From contig NZ_CP116942.1 in assembly GCF_028532485.1 (NCBI RefSeq), positions 2,294,001 to 2,358,000 of the forward strand: a stretch of DNA of 64,000 bases, in the 5' to 3' direction. The notes under the pieces were generated by a model. That model made no database searches. It saw only the letters and a program-made list of their open reading frames with translations, and was not told where the DNA came from. The DNA is from Iamia majanohamensis (GTDB lineage Bacteria; Actinomycetota; Acidimicrobiia; Acidimicrobiales; Iamiaceae). The number at the start of each line of letters is the position of its first letter. Positions within the stretch are counted from its first letter, which is position 1. This document shows, piece after piece, positions 42,196 through 51,342 of the stretch. The position numbers were made by a program, and so were the translations under genes.

Positions 42196-44682
42196 TCAGC
42201 GGATGAGCTGGCGCAGCCGGCGACCGTACTCCTGGGCCCGGCTGCGGGCCCCGGACTCGGTGTCGGCCTCGGCCCAGATGTGGGTGAGGGGCTCGCTCGG
42301 GTCGGGCAGGGCCAGGGCCCAGCCGTCGTCGTGGAGGACCTTCACCCCGTCGACCAGCACCAGGCGGTCCGGGTCGGTCCGCTCCACCAGCGTGCGCATG
42401 ACCATGCCCTTCTGCTCCCACGGCGTCACCACCGTCTCGTGGGCGATGTGGGGGCGGGGCAGGTCGTCGACGACCTCCGAGAGGCGCACGTCGTGGCGGG
42501 CCAGGAGCTCGAGCAGCTTGACGAAGGTGGCGGCCGCGTCGAAGGCGGGCAGGAAGCCGGGGACGATGAAGCCCCCGTCGGTGTCGCCGCCGAAGCCGAC
42601 GCCGGGCTCGTCGGCCGCGGCCATGAGGGCGGCGGTGGAGGTCTTGGCCTGGCGGACCTCCACCCCGGTGCCCTCGACGATGTCCTGGACGTGGCGGGAC
42701 GCGTTGACCGGCACGACGATGCGGTCGCCGTCGATGTGGGGGGCGACCAGGCGGACCATGGCCAGGAGGGCCTGGGTGTCGGTGAGGACCCGGCCCTCGT
42801 CGTCGACCAGGGTGAGGCGCTCGCCGCCGGCGTCGATGATGGCGCCGACCTGGGCCCCGGCCGCGGTGACCAGGGCGCCGGCGTCGGCCGCGGCCCGGTC
42901 CCGGTCGAAGGACATGGCCCCCTGGGTGGAGGCGTAGGGGTTCACCGAGAGGACGTCGGCCCCGATCTGGGCCAGCACGGTGGGCATGGTGAACGACGTG
43001 GAGCCGAAGCCGTAGTCGGTGACGATCTTGAAGCCCGCCGCGCGGACCACGTCGAGGTCGACGATGCCGCCCAGGGCGGTGGTGTAGTGCTCCAGGACCC
43101 GGGGCGGGTAGCCGATCTCACCGATCTCCTCGGCCGGCACCCGGCGGAAGTCCTCGCGGGAGAACTGGCGCTCGATCTTGCGCTGGGACGCCTCGGAGAT
43201 GTCGAGGCCGGACCCGTCGATGAAGCGGAAGGCGACCGAGTCGGGGTCGTCGCCCTCGAGGCGCACGGTGATGCCGCCGGCGACGACCGAGCCCCGGGCC
43301 GCGAACCGGGTGACCGGCACGGAGGCGACCTCGAGGTCGAGGACGCTCACCCCGGCTGCGTTGAGGCCCGACATCAGGGCCCGCTTCAGCATCCGCGCCG
43401 CCCGGCTCGAGTCGCGGGAGGTGACCACGGTGCTGTCCTTGGGCAGCGTGGTGGCCCAGGCCATGGCCACCCGGGCCGCCAGCTCCGGGGTCATGTCCAC
43501 GTTGGCCAGCCCCGAGACGCCCGAGGCGCCGAAGAGGCTGCGGGCGCCGCGGGTCTCGAGGATGATCGACGAGTTGACCGTGGCCCCGGCCTCGATGGTC
43601 TTGAAGGGGTAGACCTTCACGCCGGCGCCGATGACGGCCTCCTCGCCGACGAAGCACTCGTCGCCGAGGACCGAGCCCTCGTCGCAGCGGGCGGCCCGGC
43701 GGATCTCGCCGGAGCGGCCCACGATCGAGCCGCGCAGGCGGCTGCTCTCCCCCAGGTAGACGTTCTCGTGCACCACCGAGCGCTCGACGGCGGCGTCGGC
43801 CCGGACCCGGCAGTTGCGGCCGAGCACGGCGTAGGGGCCGATGCGGGCGCCGGCCGCGACCCGGCAGCCGGGCCCGACGACGGCGGTGCCGACGATCTCG
43901 GCGTCGGGGTGGACCTCGGCCCCCTCCCCCAGCCACACGCCGTCGCGGAGGCGGAACCCGGGCACGTCGAGCTTGACGGTGCCGTCGAGCACGTCGTGGT
44001 GGGCCCGGACGTAGGCCTCGAGGGTGCCCACGTCCTCCCAGTAGCCCTCGGCGACGGCGCCGACCATGGGCCGGCCCTCCTCGAGGAGCTTCGGGAAGAC
44101 CTCGCCGGAGAAGTCGACGGGCCGGTCGGGGGCGATGTAGTCGAAGATCTCGGGCTCGAGGACGAAGATCCCGGTGTTGATGGTGTCGCTGAACACCTGG
44201 CCCCACGTGGGCTTCTCGAGGAACCGCTCGATGGAGCCGTCCTCCTTGGTGATGACGATGCCGAACTCCAGCGGGTCGTCGACCGCGACCAGCCCGATGG
44301 TGGCCAGGGCGCCCTTGGCCTCGTGCTCGGCGACGATGGCCGAGAGGTCGATGTCGGTGAGCACGTCGCCGGAGATGACGAGGAAGCGCTCGTCGAGGAC
44401 GTCCTTGGCGTTGCGGACCGAGCCCGCGGTGCCGAGGGGCTGCTCCTCGGTGGCGTAGGTGATCTCGACCCCGAAGTCCGAGCCGTCGCCGAAGTAGGTG
44501 CGGATCTGGTTGGCGAGGAACGCCACCGTGACCACGATCTCGGTGTACCCGTGGCTGCGCAGCAGCCCGACGATGTGCTCCATCATCGGCCGGTTGGCCA
44601 GGGGGAGCATGGGCTTGGGGGTGTGGGTGGTGAGCGGCCGGAGGCGAGATCCCTCGCCGCCCGCCATGATGACGGCCTTCAC
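42196..44682 (-). CDS. Sugar nucleotidyltransferase fused to a degenerate phosphomannomutase domain
   Basis: 828 residues. The N-terminal nucleotidyltransferase (about 1-235) has the pyrophosphorylase signature [21 protein letters not shown] and [12 protein letters not shown] left-handed beta-helix follows (about 245-370). The C-terminal half has the four-domain phosphohexomutase layout, but key sites are changed. No TASHNP serine loop is seen ([15 protein letters not shown] in its place), the metal loop reads DAGGER where DGDGDR is expected, and the sugar loop reads GGDTDGG instead of GGExSGH. So the mutase half is probably non-catalytic. It is expected to make an NDP-sugar such as GDP-mannose. 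GTG start. Confidence 0.83.
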   Translation of the reverse strand: MKAVIMAGGEGSRLRPLTTHTPKPMLPLANRPMMEHIVGLLRSHGYTEIVVTVAFLANQIRTYFGDGSDFGVEITYATEEQPLGTAGSVRNAKDVLDERFLVISGDVLTDIDLSAIVAEHEAKGALATIGLVAVDDPLEFGIVITKEDGSIERFLEKPTWGQVFSDTINTGIFVLEPEIFDYIAPDRPVDFSGEVFPKLLEEGRPMVGAVAEGYWEDVGTLEAYVRAHHDVLDGTVKLDVPGFRLRDGVWLGEGAEVHPDAEIVGTAVVGPGCRVAAGARIGPYAVLGRNCRVRADAAVERSVVHENVYLGESSRLRGSIVGRSGEIRRAARCDEGSVLGDECFVGEEAVIGAGVKVYPFKTIEAGATVNSSIILETRGARSLFGASGVSGLANVDMTPELAARVAMAWATTLPKDSTVVTSRDSSRAARMLKRALMSGLNAAGVSVLDLEVASVPVTRFAARGSVVAGGITVRLEGDDPDSVAFRFIDGSGLDISEASQRKIERQFSREDFRRVPAEEIGEIGYPPRVLEHYTTALGGIVDLDVVRAAGFKIVTDYGFGSTSFTMPTVLAQIGADVLSVNPYASTQGAMSFDRDRAAADAGALVTAAGAQVGAIIDAGGERLTLVDDEGRVLTDTQALLAMVRLVAPHIDGDRIVVPVNASRHVQDIVEGTGVEVRQAKTSTAALMAAADEPGVGFGGDTDGGFIVPGFLPAFDAAATFVKLLELLARHDVRLSEVVDDLPRPHIAHETVVTPWEQKGMVMRTLVERTDPDRLVLVDGVKVLHDDGWALALPDPSEPLTHIWAEADTESGARSRAQEYGRRLRQLIR

Positions 44683-44692
44683 CGGACCGAAC

Positions 44693-45391
44693 CTACCCGG
44701 CGGCGGTGGTGCCTCCGTCCGGCGTTGCGTCGGCGTCGCCCGAGCGGCCGGCCCGCCCCTCCTTCAGGGCCGCGATGGCGAGGGGCACGTAGAGGGCCAG
44801 GGCGATGTAGCCGAACACCAGGCCGGGGATGGCGAAGCCCCACGCCAGCACCCGGGCCTCGTCGCGCCAGAACAGCTGGCCCTCGGAGGCGAGGAACAGC
44901 GGGAAGGCGAACATCGTGCAGAACGTGCCCGCCTTGCCCCACCAGGTGACGTCGATGCGCTTGGCCCCGGCCAGGGCCAGCCCGACGGTGGCCAGGCTGA
45001 TCAGGACCTCGCGCAGGAGCACCAGGCCCGCCACCCAGAGGGGGATGGCGCCGTCGATGATGATGGCGGCCCCGCCGACGAAGAACAGGAGGCGGTCGGC
45101 CACCGGGTCGAGCACCTTGCCGACGGTGGAGACCTGGTGCCAGCGCCGGGCGATGTAGCCGTCGACCCAGTCGGTGGCGCCCAGGGCCCCGAGGACGCTG
45201 GCCGCCCACACCCGGTCCTCCTGGACGAACAGCAGCCAGAGGAACAGCGGCAGGCACGCCAGGCGGACCGCGGTGATGGCGTTGGGGACGGTGAGGATGC
45301 GGTCCTCGCCCTCGATGACGTCGCCCACCGCCTCGACGTCGACGACGTGGGCCGTGGCGGGGTCGTCGTGGGCATCGGTGGCGGGGTCCAT
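44693..45391 (-). CDS. pgsA: CDP-alcohol phosphatidyltransferase (phosphatidylglycerophosphate synthase-like)
   Basis: 232 residues with several membrane helices. The CDP-alcohol phosphatidyltransferase motif DG-x2-AR-x8-G-x3-D-x3-D is intact (Asp77, Gly78, Ala81, Arg82, Gly91, Asp95, Asp99). It should join a CDP-diacylglycerol to glycerol-3-phosphate or another alcohol at the inner membrane. TAGGGT eight bases before the ATG implies a leaderless transcript. PgsA is the best guess; other alcohol acceptors are possible. Confidence 0.82.
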   Translation of the reverse strand: MDPATDAHDDPATAHVVDVEAVGDVIEGEDRILTVPNAITAVRLACLPLFLWLLFVQEDRVWAASVLGALGATDWVDGYIARRWHQVSTVGKVLDPVADRLLFFVGGAAIIIDGAIPLWVAGLVLLREVLISLATVGLALAGAKRIDVTWWGKAGTFCTMFAFPLFLASEGQLFWRDEARVLAWGFAIPGLVFGYIALALYVPLAIAALKEGRAGRSGDADATPDGGTTAAG

Positions 45392-45442
45392 CGCCGGTCA
45401 CCCTACGGTGCCGACCCCCGACCCCGCCGGGACGGTCCGCCC

Positions 45443-45448
45443 TACCAT
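45443..45448 (+). promoter_or_regulatory. -10 hexamer of the leaderless HIT gene promoter
   Basis: TACCAT is six bases before the ATG at 45455. The PgsA promoter on the other strand is about 40 bases away, so the two are divergent. Confidence 0.5.
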
Positions 45449-45454
45449 CGCCCC

Positions 45455-45877
45455 ATGCCGACCCTGTTCACCCGCATCATCGAGGGCGAGATCCCGGGCC
45501 GCTTCGTCTGGCGCGACGAGCGCTGCGTGGCCTTCCTCACCATCGCCCCGCTGGCGCCGGGCCACGTCCTGGTCGTCCCGGTCGAGGAGGTCGACCACTG
45601 GATCGACCTGGACCCGGACCTGCTCACCCACCTGATGGGGGTGGCCCGGACCATCGCCCGGGTCCAGCAGGACGTGTTCGACCCGAGCCGGGTCGGCGTG
45701 ATCGTCGCCGGCGAGGAGGTGCCCCACGCCCACGTGCACCTGATCCCGTTCCGGTCGATCGCCCAGCTCGACTTCGCCAACGCCGAGACCGACCCCGACC
45801 CGGCCGACCTCGACGACGCCGCCGAGCGCCTCCGCCGGGGCCTGCGGGCCGCCGGCGCCGACGGCGTGGCCGACTGA
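45455..45877 (+). CDS. HIT family protein
   Basis: 140 residues. The histidine triad is complete in PHAHVHLIP (His91, His93, His95). FTRIIEGEIPGRFVWRDERCVAFL at the start and PLAPGHVLVVPVEEVDHW are typical. HIT proteins hydrolyse nucleotide phosphoramidates or dinucleoside polyphosphates. The C-terminal tail is Asp-rich. Confidence 0.88.
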   Translation: MPTLFTRIIEGEIPGRFVWRDERCVAFLTIAPLAPGHVLVVPVEEVDHWIDLDPDLLTHLMGVARTIARVQQDVFDPSRVGVIVAGEEVPHAHVHLIPFRSIAQLDFANAETDPDPADLDDAAERLRRGLRAAGADGVAD

Positions 45878-45914
45878 CGACCGTCCCCCGCGCCCGCGCG
45901 TCGGGGGCGTCGGG

Positions 45915-47444
45915 CTACTCGGGTCGGCGCAGCACCAGGAAGATGCCGGCGGCCCGGTACTCCAGGTCGTAGGACCGGGCCGCGAGCGATGCCAGCACCT
46001 CCTCGCGGTCGCGCCGATCCCAGAGGGGGACGCCGTCGTCGCCCACCGCGGTCGTGTCGAGGAGCACGGCTCCGGTGGTCGGCTCCCACCCCCGGGGCGG
46101 TCCGGCCGAGACCTCCTGGACGTCGCGCCGCTCGGCCACCAGCGGGGTGAGCTGGGGCGAGGCCGTGACCCCGCCGTGGGGGTCGACCTCGTCGAGGAGC
46201 TCGGACGCCTCCAGGCGCGCCCCGTCGGCGTCGTCCTGGCTGCCCCAGCTCCAGGGCTCGTTGAACGGGGAGGTGGGTGCGACCTGCACGAAGATGGCCA
46301 GCGTGGCCAGGACCATGGCCGCCACGATGCGGTGGTCGACCCGGATGCGGCTCACGCTGGGCTGGCCGATGCGGGCCAGGGCCACCGAGGCGGCCAGCAC
46401 CATCGGCACCACCGCCAGGAGCAGGACCGACGGCAGCTGGACGGCGCCCGGGGAGGGCCCCACCGCCTGGCGCACGGCCTCCTCCCCCACCAGCCCCAGC
46501 CAGATCGGGGGCAGGGCGGGCAGGGCGAAGCGGGGGACCACGAGCGGGAGGAACAACAGGGGTCCGACGAGGACCACGAGGGCGCCCACGTTCGGTTGGA
46601 TGACGAGGTCGGTGACCAGGCGCACCGGGTCGGTGAGCACGGCGAGGGGCGCCTCGCCCCGGGCCAGCACCGCCTCCGACGCGGTCATGGGGGCCTCGGG
46701 CACCGGCGGGTCGACGAGCACGAGGAACGCCAGCGCCCACAGCGCCCCCACCGCCGCGGTGGCCCCGCCGGAGCGCCGGTCGCCGGAGGTCACGCCCAGG
46801 ATCCCGAAGGCGACGAGCAGGAGGCTGACGTCCGCGCGGGACAGGAGGGCCACGACCATGCAGAGCCCGTAGGCCACCCACCGTCGGCGCTGGCCGAACC
46901 ACGCCCCCCAGGCGATCGCCGGCACCGCGGTGACCACCGGCGACCAGCCGCTGAGGTTGGCGCTGTAGAGGACCGGGGCGGCGCAGTAGGCGAGGATCAG
47001 CCCGACGGTCACCCCGAGCCGCAGGCGGGCCACCTCCCGGGCCATGCGCCACAGGGGGACGACGGCGAGGCCCAGGCACAGCGCCTCGGCCGTGGCCAGC
47101 ACGACCTCGGTGGGCACGAACCGGCCCAGGTAGAGCAGGGGCAGGGACGTGAACGCCCACTGGTCCCAGACCATGTCCCCGCCGGCGAGCGACGACACCG
47201 GCCCCCGCCCCTCCTCCATGTTCCAGGCGGCCTGGGTCCAGGTGGCCAGGGTCGGGCCCCCGTCCAGCTGGCGCTGGACCGCCAGGCTGATGAGCAGGAG
47301 CACGATCGTGAGCAGGCCGGCGATCAGCCAGGGCAGCGTGCGGTCGACCCACGGCGTGTCGAGGCGGGCCTGCCACCGCAGCGCCGATGCGTCGAGGCGC
47401 CGTCGCAGGCTGCCCCGCCGCGACGCCCCGCTCCGCTCGCTCAC
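45915..47444 (-). CDS. DUF2079 family multi-pass membrane protein
   Basis: 509 residues with about ten membrane helices between residues 38 and 410, then a soluble C-terminal part of about 100 residues. The pattern WTQAAWNMEEGRGPVSSLAGGDMVWDQWAFTS near the start and the SRADVSLLLVAFG loop match DUF2079, which is related to GT-C type glycosyltransferases. It may transfer a sugar from a lipid carrier outside the membrane; no substrate can be inferred. Confidence 0.8.
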   Translation of the reverse strand: MSERSGASRRGSLRRRLDASALRWQARLDTPWVDRTLPWLIAGLLTIVLLLISLAVQRQLDGGPTLATWTQAAWNMEEGRGPVSSLAGGDMVWDQWAFTSLPLLYLGRFVPTEVVLATAEALCLGLAVVPLWRMAREVARLRLGVTVGLILAYCAAPVLYSANLSGWSPVVTAVPAIAWGAWFGQRRRWVAYGLCMVVALLSRADVSLLLVAFGILGVTSGDRRSGGATAAVGALWALAFLVLVDPPVPEAPMTASEAVLARGEAPLAVLTDPVRLVTDLVIQPNVGALVVLVGPLLFLPLVVPRFALPALPPIWLGLVGEEAVRQAVGPSPGAVQLPSVLLLAVVPMVLAASVALARIGQPSVSRIRVDHRIVAAMVLATLAIFVQVAPTSPFNEPWSWGSQDDADGARLEASELLDEVDPHGGVTASPQLTPLVAERRDVQEVSAGPPRGWEPTTGAVLLDTTAVGDDGVPLWDRRDREEVLASLAARSYDLEYRAAGIFLVLRRPE

Positions 47445-47466
47445 CGGCGGGGACCGCCCCGGTCGC

Positions 47467-48216
47467 TCACGGGGCGAGGCCCGGCAGGGGTGCGGTGCCG
47501 TCGGCGCCGGCGCCCGGCTCCACCCGCTCGACCAACCCGGGCCCGTCGTTGCGCACGTTGCCCACCTCGGGGCCGACCGGCCGCAGCGACGTCACCTCGG
47601 CCGGGGCGGGGACGAGCAGCCGGGTCAGGGCCTCGGTGTCGTCGTGGTCGGGGTCGAGCCACTCGTCCCAGGCCGTCCGGGGGAGGATGACCGGCATCCG
47701 CTCGTGGACCTCGGCCATCGGGTCGTTGGCCTGGGTGGTGATGATCGTGGTCGAGCGCAGCCGGTCCCCGTCGGCCCCTGCGTCGCCGGTCCGCCGGTCC
47801 CGCCAGCTCTCCCACAGCCCGGCGAAGGCGTAGGGCCCGCCGTCGGGGCTGTGCACGTACCAGGCCTGCTTGCGCCCGCCCGAGGCCCGCGCCGGCCCCC
47901 ACTCGTAGAAGCCGTCGGCCGGCACCAGCACGCGCCGGGCCGCGAAGGCGGCCTTGAAGGCCCCCTTGGTGGCGACCGTCTCGGCCCGGGCGTTCATCAT
48001 CCGGGACCCCACCTTGGGGTCCTCGGCCCACCAGGGCACCAGGCCCCAGTGGAACGCCTCGAGCCGCCGCTCGCCGCCCTCGGCCCGCACGGCCCAGACG
48101 TCGTCGGTCGGGGCCACGTTCCAGCGCTCACCCAGGTCGACGTCCGGTGGCGGGGTGGTGGCGAACCAGTCGGCCAGGTCCGCGGCGGAGCTGGTCGAGA
48201 CGAAGCGGCCGCACAC
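47467..48216 (-). CDS. SOS response-associated peptidase (YedK/HMCES family)
   Basis: 249 residues. The start codon GTG is followed directly by CGRFV, placing the catalytic Cys at position 2, as required since Met removal exposes it. RWNVAPTDDVW, AFHWGLVPWWA, MMNARAETVATKGAFK and PADGFYEWG hold the conserved Asn, Glu and His region. It forms a thiazolidine crosslink with abasic sites in single-stranded DNA to protect them. TAGCGT eight bases before the GTG gives a leaderless message and confirms the start. The C-terminal 20 residues are Gly/Pro-rich. Confidence 0.9.
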   Translation of the reverse strand: MCGRFVSTSSAADLADWFATTPPPDVDLGERWNVAPTDDVWAVRAEGGERRLEAFHWGLVPWWAEDPKVGSRMMNARAETVATKGAFKAAFAARRVLVPADGFYEWGPARASGGRKQAWYVHSPDGGPYAFAGLWESWRDRRTGDAGADGDRLRSTTIITTQANDPMAEVHERMPVILPRTAWDEWLDPDHDDTEALTRLLVPAPAEVTSLRPVGPEVGNVRNDGPGLVERVEPGAGADGTAPLPGLAP

Positions 48217-48356
48217 GGACGGCGACGCTACCGGCTGGGCCCCCGGCGACGGGGCCGACCGGGGTGGGGTGACATCGGTCTCCTGACCCCCTCTGAGGTT
48301 GTGCTCCGTCCCGATCGGCCGACACTCTTGGCATCCGTCGTCGGGTGGAGGCTCCC

Positions 48357-50693
48357 GTGTTCGCAACTCTCGGCCGCTGGTGCCACGACCACCGTCGCTG
48401 GGTCCTCGGGATCTGGATCGTCGCCCTGGTCGTCCTCGGCGGCATCGGCGGCGCCCTGGGCACCGAGTCCCGCTCCGAGTTCACCCTCCCCGACGTCGAG
48501 AGCCGTCGGGGCGTCGAGATCCTCGAGGGGTCCTTCGGCGGCGCCGGCGCCGGCCAGTCCGGCTCCATCGTGTTCGAGGCCGACCAACCCGTCACCGACC
48601 CTGCGGTCCGGGGGCCGATGGAGGAGCTGTTCGACCAGGTCAGGGACATCGAGGGCGTCACCCTGTCGAGCCCCTACGACGCCGACGGGGCCCGCCTCAT
48701 CTCGACCCAGGGCGAGGACGCCGGGCAGATCGCCTACGCCGAGGTGGAGCTGCCCCAGGACGCCACCTACGAGGAGGGCCAGGCCGTCGCCGAGGAGATC
48801 CGGCCCCTCGCCGAGCAGGTCGACGCGGCCGACGTCTACCTGGGCGGCCAGACCTTCGCCGAGTTCGAGGAGCCGTCCTCGGAGATCCTCGGCCTCGGGT
48901 TCGCCATCGTCATCCTCATCCTCGCCTTCGGCTCGGTCCTGGCCATGGGCCTCCCCATCGGGGTGGCCCTGTTCGGCATCGGGCTCGGCACCATCTCGGT
49001 GGGCCTCCTGTCCCACGTGGTGACCATCCCGGACTTCGCCACCGTCCTCGGGGTGATGATCGGCCTGGGCGTCGGCATCGACTACGCCCTCTTCATCGTC
49101 ACCCGGTACCGGGAGGGCCTCCACGCGGGGCTGTCGACCCGCCGGGCCACGACCATCGCCATCGACACCGCCGGGCGGGCGGTCATCTTCGCCGGCACCA
49201 CCGTGGTGATCTCCCTGCTCGGCATGCTCGTCATGCAGATCAGCTTCGTCACCGGCCTCGCCGTGGCCGCGGCCGCGGTGGTGGCCGTGACCATGGTCGC
49301 GTCGGTCACCCTGCTGCCGGCCCTGCTCGGCTTCGCCGGGGCCAAGGTCGAGGTCACCCGCTGGCGGGGCCTGATCGCCGCCGGCCTGGTGGCCCTGGGC
49401 CTGGTGGGCGTGGCCCTGGTGTCGCCCGCCGCCGGCGCCGTGGGCTTCGTGCTCGCCCTCGTCGTGCTGGTCGTCGGGTCCTTCGCCCGACCGCTGAAGC
49501 GCGAGGTCCGCATGCGGTCGCGCCGGGCGCCCGAGCAGACCTTCTCCTACCGCTGGAGCCGGGCCGTCCAGCACCACCCGGTGCGCGCCCTGGTCGCCGG
49601 GGTCGCTCTCCTCGGCGTGCTCGCCCTGCCGGTGTTCGGCCTCCGCCTCGGGTTCTCCGACGAGGGCAACTTCCCCGAGGGGACCGACACCCGCACGGCC
49701 TACGACCTGCTGGCCGAGGGCTTCGGGCCCGGCTTCAACGGCCCGCTCCTGCTCGCCACCGAGCTGCCCGAGGGCACCGACGTGGCCTCGCTCGTCCCCA
49801 TCACCGAGGCCCTCCAGGCCGACAGCGGCGTCGAGCAGGTGACCGGGCCCATCCCGAGCCCCGAGGGCGACGCCGCCCTGTGGCAGGTCATCCCCACCAG
49901 CGCCCCGCAGGACGCAGCCACCACCGACACCGTGAACCGCCTGCGCGACGACGTCCTCCCCGACCTCGAGGAGGGCGCCGGGATCGACGTCGCCGTCACC
50001 GGCAGCGTGGCCGTGCAGGTCGACTTCTCCGAGTACCTGGCCTCCCGCCTGCTCTGGTTCTTCGGGGCCGTCCTGACCCTGTCGTTCCTCCTGCTGATGG
50101 CCGTGTTCCGCTCGCTGCTGGTGCCGCTCAAGGCCGTGGTCATGAACCTCCTGTCGATCGGTGCCGCCTTCGGCGTCGTGGTCGCCGGCTTCCAGTGGGG
50201 CTGGCTGGGCAACCTCATGGACTTCGAGGGGGCGCCCATCGAGCCCTTCCTGCCGATGATGCTGTTCGCCATCGTCTTCGGGCTCTCGATGGACTACGAG
50301 GTGTTCCTCCTGTCGCGCGTGCGCGAGGAGTGGGCCCGCACCGGCGACAGCCACCTCTCGGTGGCCAACGGGCTGGCCGCCACCGCCCGGGTCATCACCG
50401 CCGCCGCGCTGATCATGGTCTTCGTGTTCGGCAGCTTCCTGCTGGAGAACGACCGCGTCGTCAAGCTGTTCGGCACCGGCCTGGCCACCGCCATCTTCCT
50501 CGACGCCACCGTGGTGCGCATGCTGCTGGTGCCCGCCACCATGGAGCTGCTGGGCGACCGGAACTGGTGGCTGCCGCGCTGGCTCGACCGCCTGCTGCCC
50601 AAGCTCGACGTCGAGGGCGAGCACGACGACGAGATCGACGGGCCCGACGGCACGTCGTCGGACGAGCCCCAGCGCACCCTCGAGCCGGCCTGA
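48357..50693 (+). CDS. MMPL/RND family transporter
   Basis: 778 residues with twelve predicted membrane helices in two groups of six and two large external loops (about 35-185 and 420-560). The first half carries GVGIDYALFIVTRYREGL, the second GLSMDYEVFLLSRVREEW, both MMPL motifs with the Asp-Tyr pair for proton coupling. MMPL proteins export lipids or drugs. GGAGG five bases before the GTG at 48357 favours this start over a GTG twelve bases earlier. Function beyond export is not known; its neighbour genes do not hint at a substrate. Confidence 0.88.
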   Translation: MFATLGRWCHDHRRWVLGIWIVALVVLGGIGGALGTESRSEFTLPDVESRRGVEILEGSFGGAGAGQSGSIVFEADQPVTDPAVRGPMEELFDQVRDIEGVTLSSPYDADGARLISTQGEDAGQIAYAEVELPQDATYEEGQAVAEEIRPLAEQVDAADVYLGGQTFAEFEEPSSEILGLGFAIVILILAFGSVLAMGLPIGVALFGIGLGTISVGLLSHVVTIPDFATVLGVMIGLGVGIDYALFIVTRYREGLHAGLSTRRATTIAIDTAGRAVIFAGTTVVISLLGMLVMQISFVTGLAVAAAAVVAVTMVASVTLLPALLGFAGAKVEVTRWRGLIAAGLVALGLVGVALVSPAAGAVGFVLALVVLVVGSFARPLKREVRMRSRRAPEQTFSYRWSRAVQHHPVRALVAGVALLGVLALPVFGLRLGFSDEGNFPEGTDTRTAYDLLAEGFGPGFNGPLLLATELPEGTDVASLVPITEALQADSGVEQVTGPIPSPEGDAALWQVIPTSAPQDAATTDTVNRLRDDVLPDLEEGAGIDVAVTGSVAVQVDFSEYLASRLLWFFGAVLTLSFLLLMAVFRSLLVPLKAVVMNLLSIGAAFGVVVAGFQWGWLGNLMDFEGAPIEPFLPMMLFAIVFGLSMDYEVFLLSRVREEWARTGDSHLSVANGLAATARVITAAALIMVFVFGSFLLENDRVVKLFGTGLATAIFLDATVVRMLLVPATMELLGDRNWWLPRWLDRLLPKLDVEGEHDDEIDGPDGTSSDEPQRTLEPA

Positions 50694-50716
50694 CCCCTCC
50701 GGGGGTGCCCCCGGGC

Positions 50717-50733
50717 GGCGGCTCCGAGCCGCC
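50717..50733 (+). terminator. Hairpin pair after the MMPL gene
   Basis: GGCGGCT (50717-50723) pairs with AGCCGCC (50727-50733). A second hairpin CCGGGGG/CCCCCGG lies immediately upstream. Both begin within 25 bases of the stop. Confidence 0.55.
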
Positions 50734-50770
50734 ATGCTTGGGAGCCCGTCCCCCAGGGAAGAGGTGCCCG

Positions 50771-51004
50771 GTGACCAACGCGACCGACCAGCGGCCCACG
50801 ACCACGGCCTGGTCCCCGCCCGACTGGACCGGCTGGATGCTCCGGGTCGAGGCGGTGGTCGCCCTCCTGGTGGGCCTGTCGTGCCTCGCCCTCGGCCACG
50901 TGGGGCCCGGGCTCTTCTTCCTGGTGGGCGCTGCCGTCCTCGGCCTCCTCCCCGGCCTCCGCGCCGAGCGGGCGACGAGGTCGGGCACCCCGGGGCCCGG
51001 CTGA
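50771..51004 (+). CDS. Small two-helix membrane protein
   Basis: 77 residues. Two hydrophobic segments (VVALLVGLSCLALG and LFFLVGAAVLGLLPG) joined by a short turn give a hairpin topology. GGAAGAGG stands before the GTG start at 50771. No family recognised. Confidence 0.6.
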   Translation: MTNATDQRPTTTAWSPPDWTGWMLRVEAVVALLVGLSCLALGHVGPGLFFLVGAAVLGLLPGLRAERATRSGTPGPG

Positions 51005-51055
51005 CCACCCCACCGCCCCCGTCGGTCACGTCCGTGCCGATCCCCGGCGCCTGAC

Positions 51056-51304
51056 GTGCGCGCTCGCCAGCCCGTCGGACCCCGACCCAGGTGGCTCACG
51101 CTCGCCCAGGGCGGCCTGCTCGCCCTGGTCCTCGTCGCCGCCGTCGCCCTGCTGGCGAACGGCACCTACCTCCTCGGCCTCGTGCTCGTCGGCTACGTCG
51201 GGGTGCGGGCGCTGCTCCTGTTCGGCCGGCGACCCGGAGGTCGAGCCGACGACGAGCCCGAACCCCTGACCATCGTCGCAGTCGTCCCCCCGAGGGCGAG
51301 CTAG
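51056..51304 (+). CDS. Small membrane protein, possibly co-transcribed
   Basis: 82 residues with two hydrophobic stretches (GGLLALVLVAAVALLANG and LLGLVLVGYVGVRALLLF) and an acidic tail. It starts about 50 bases after the preceding small gene. The composition matches a real membrane protein. The start GTG is not backed by a strong ribosome site. Family unknown. Confidence 0.5.
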   Translation: MRARQPVGPRPRWLTLAQGGLLALVLVAAVALLANGTYLLGLVLVGYVGVRALLLFGRRPGGRADDEPEPLTIVAVVPPRAS

Positions 51305-51342
51305 AGGAAGATGGCGTGATCCACCGGCGAGTTCGAGAGGTC

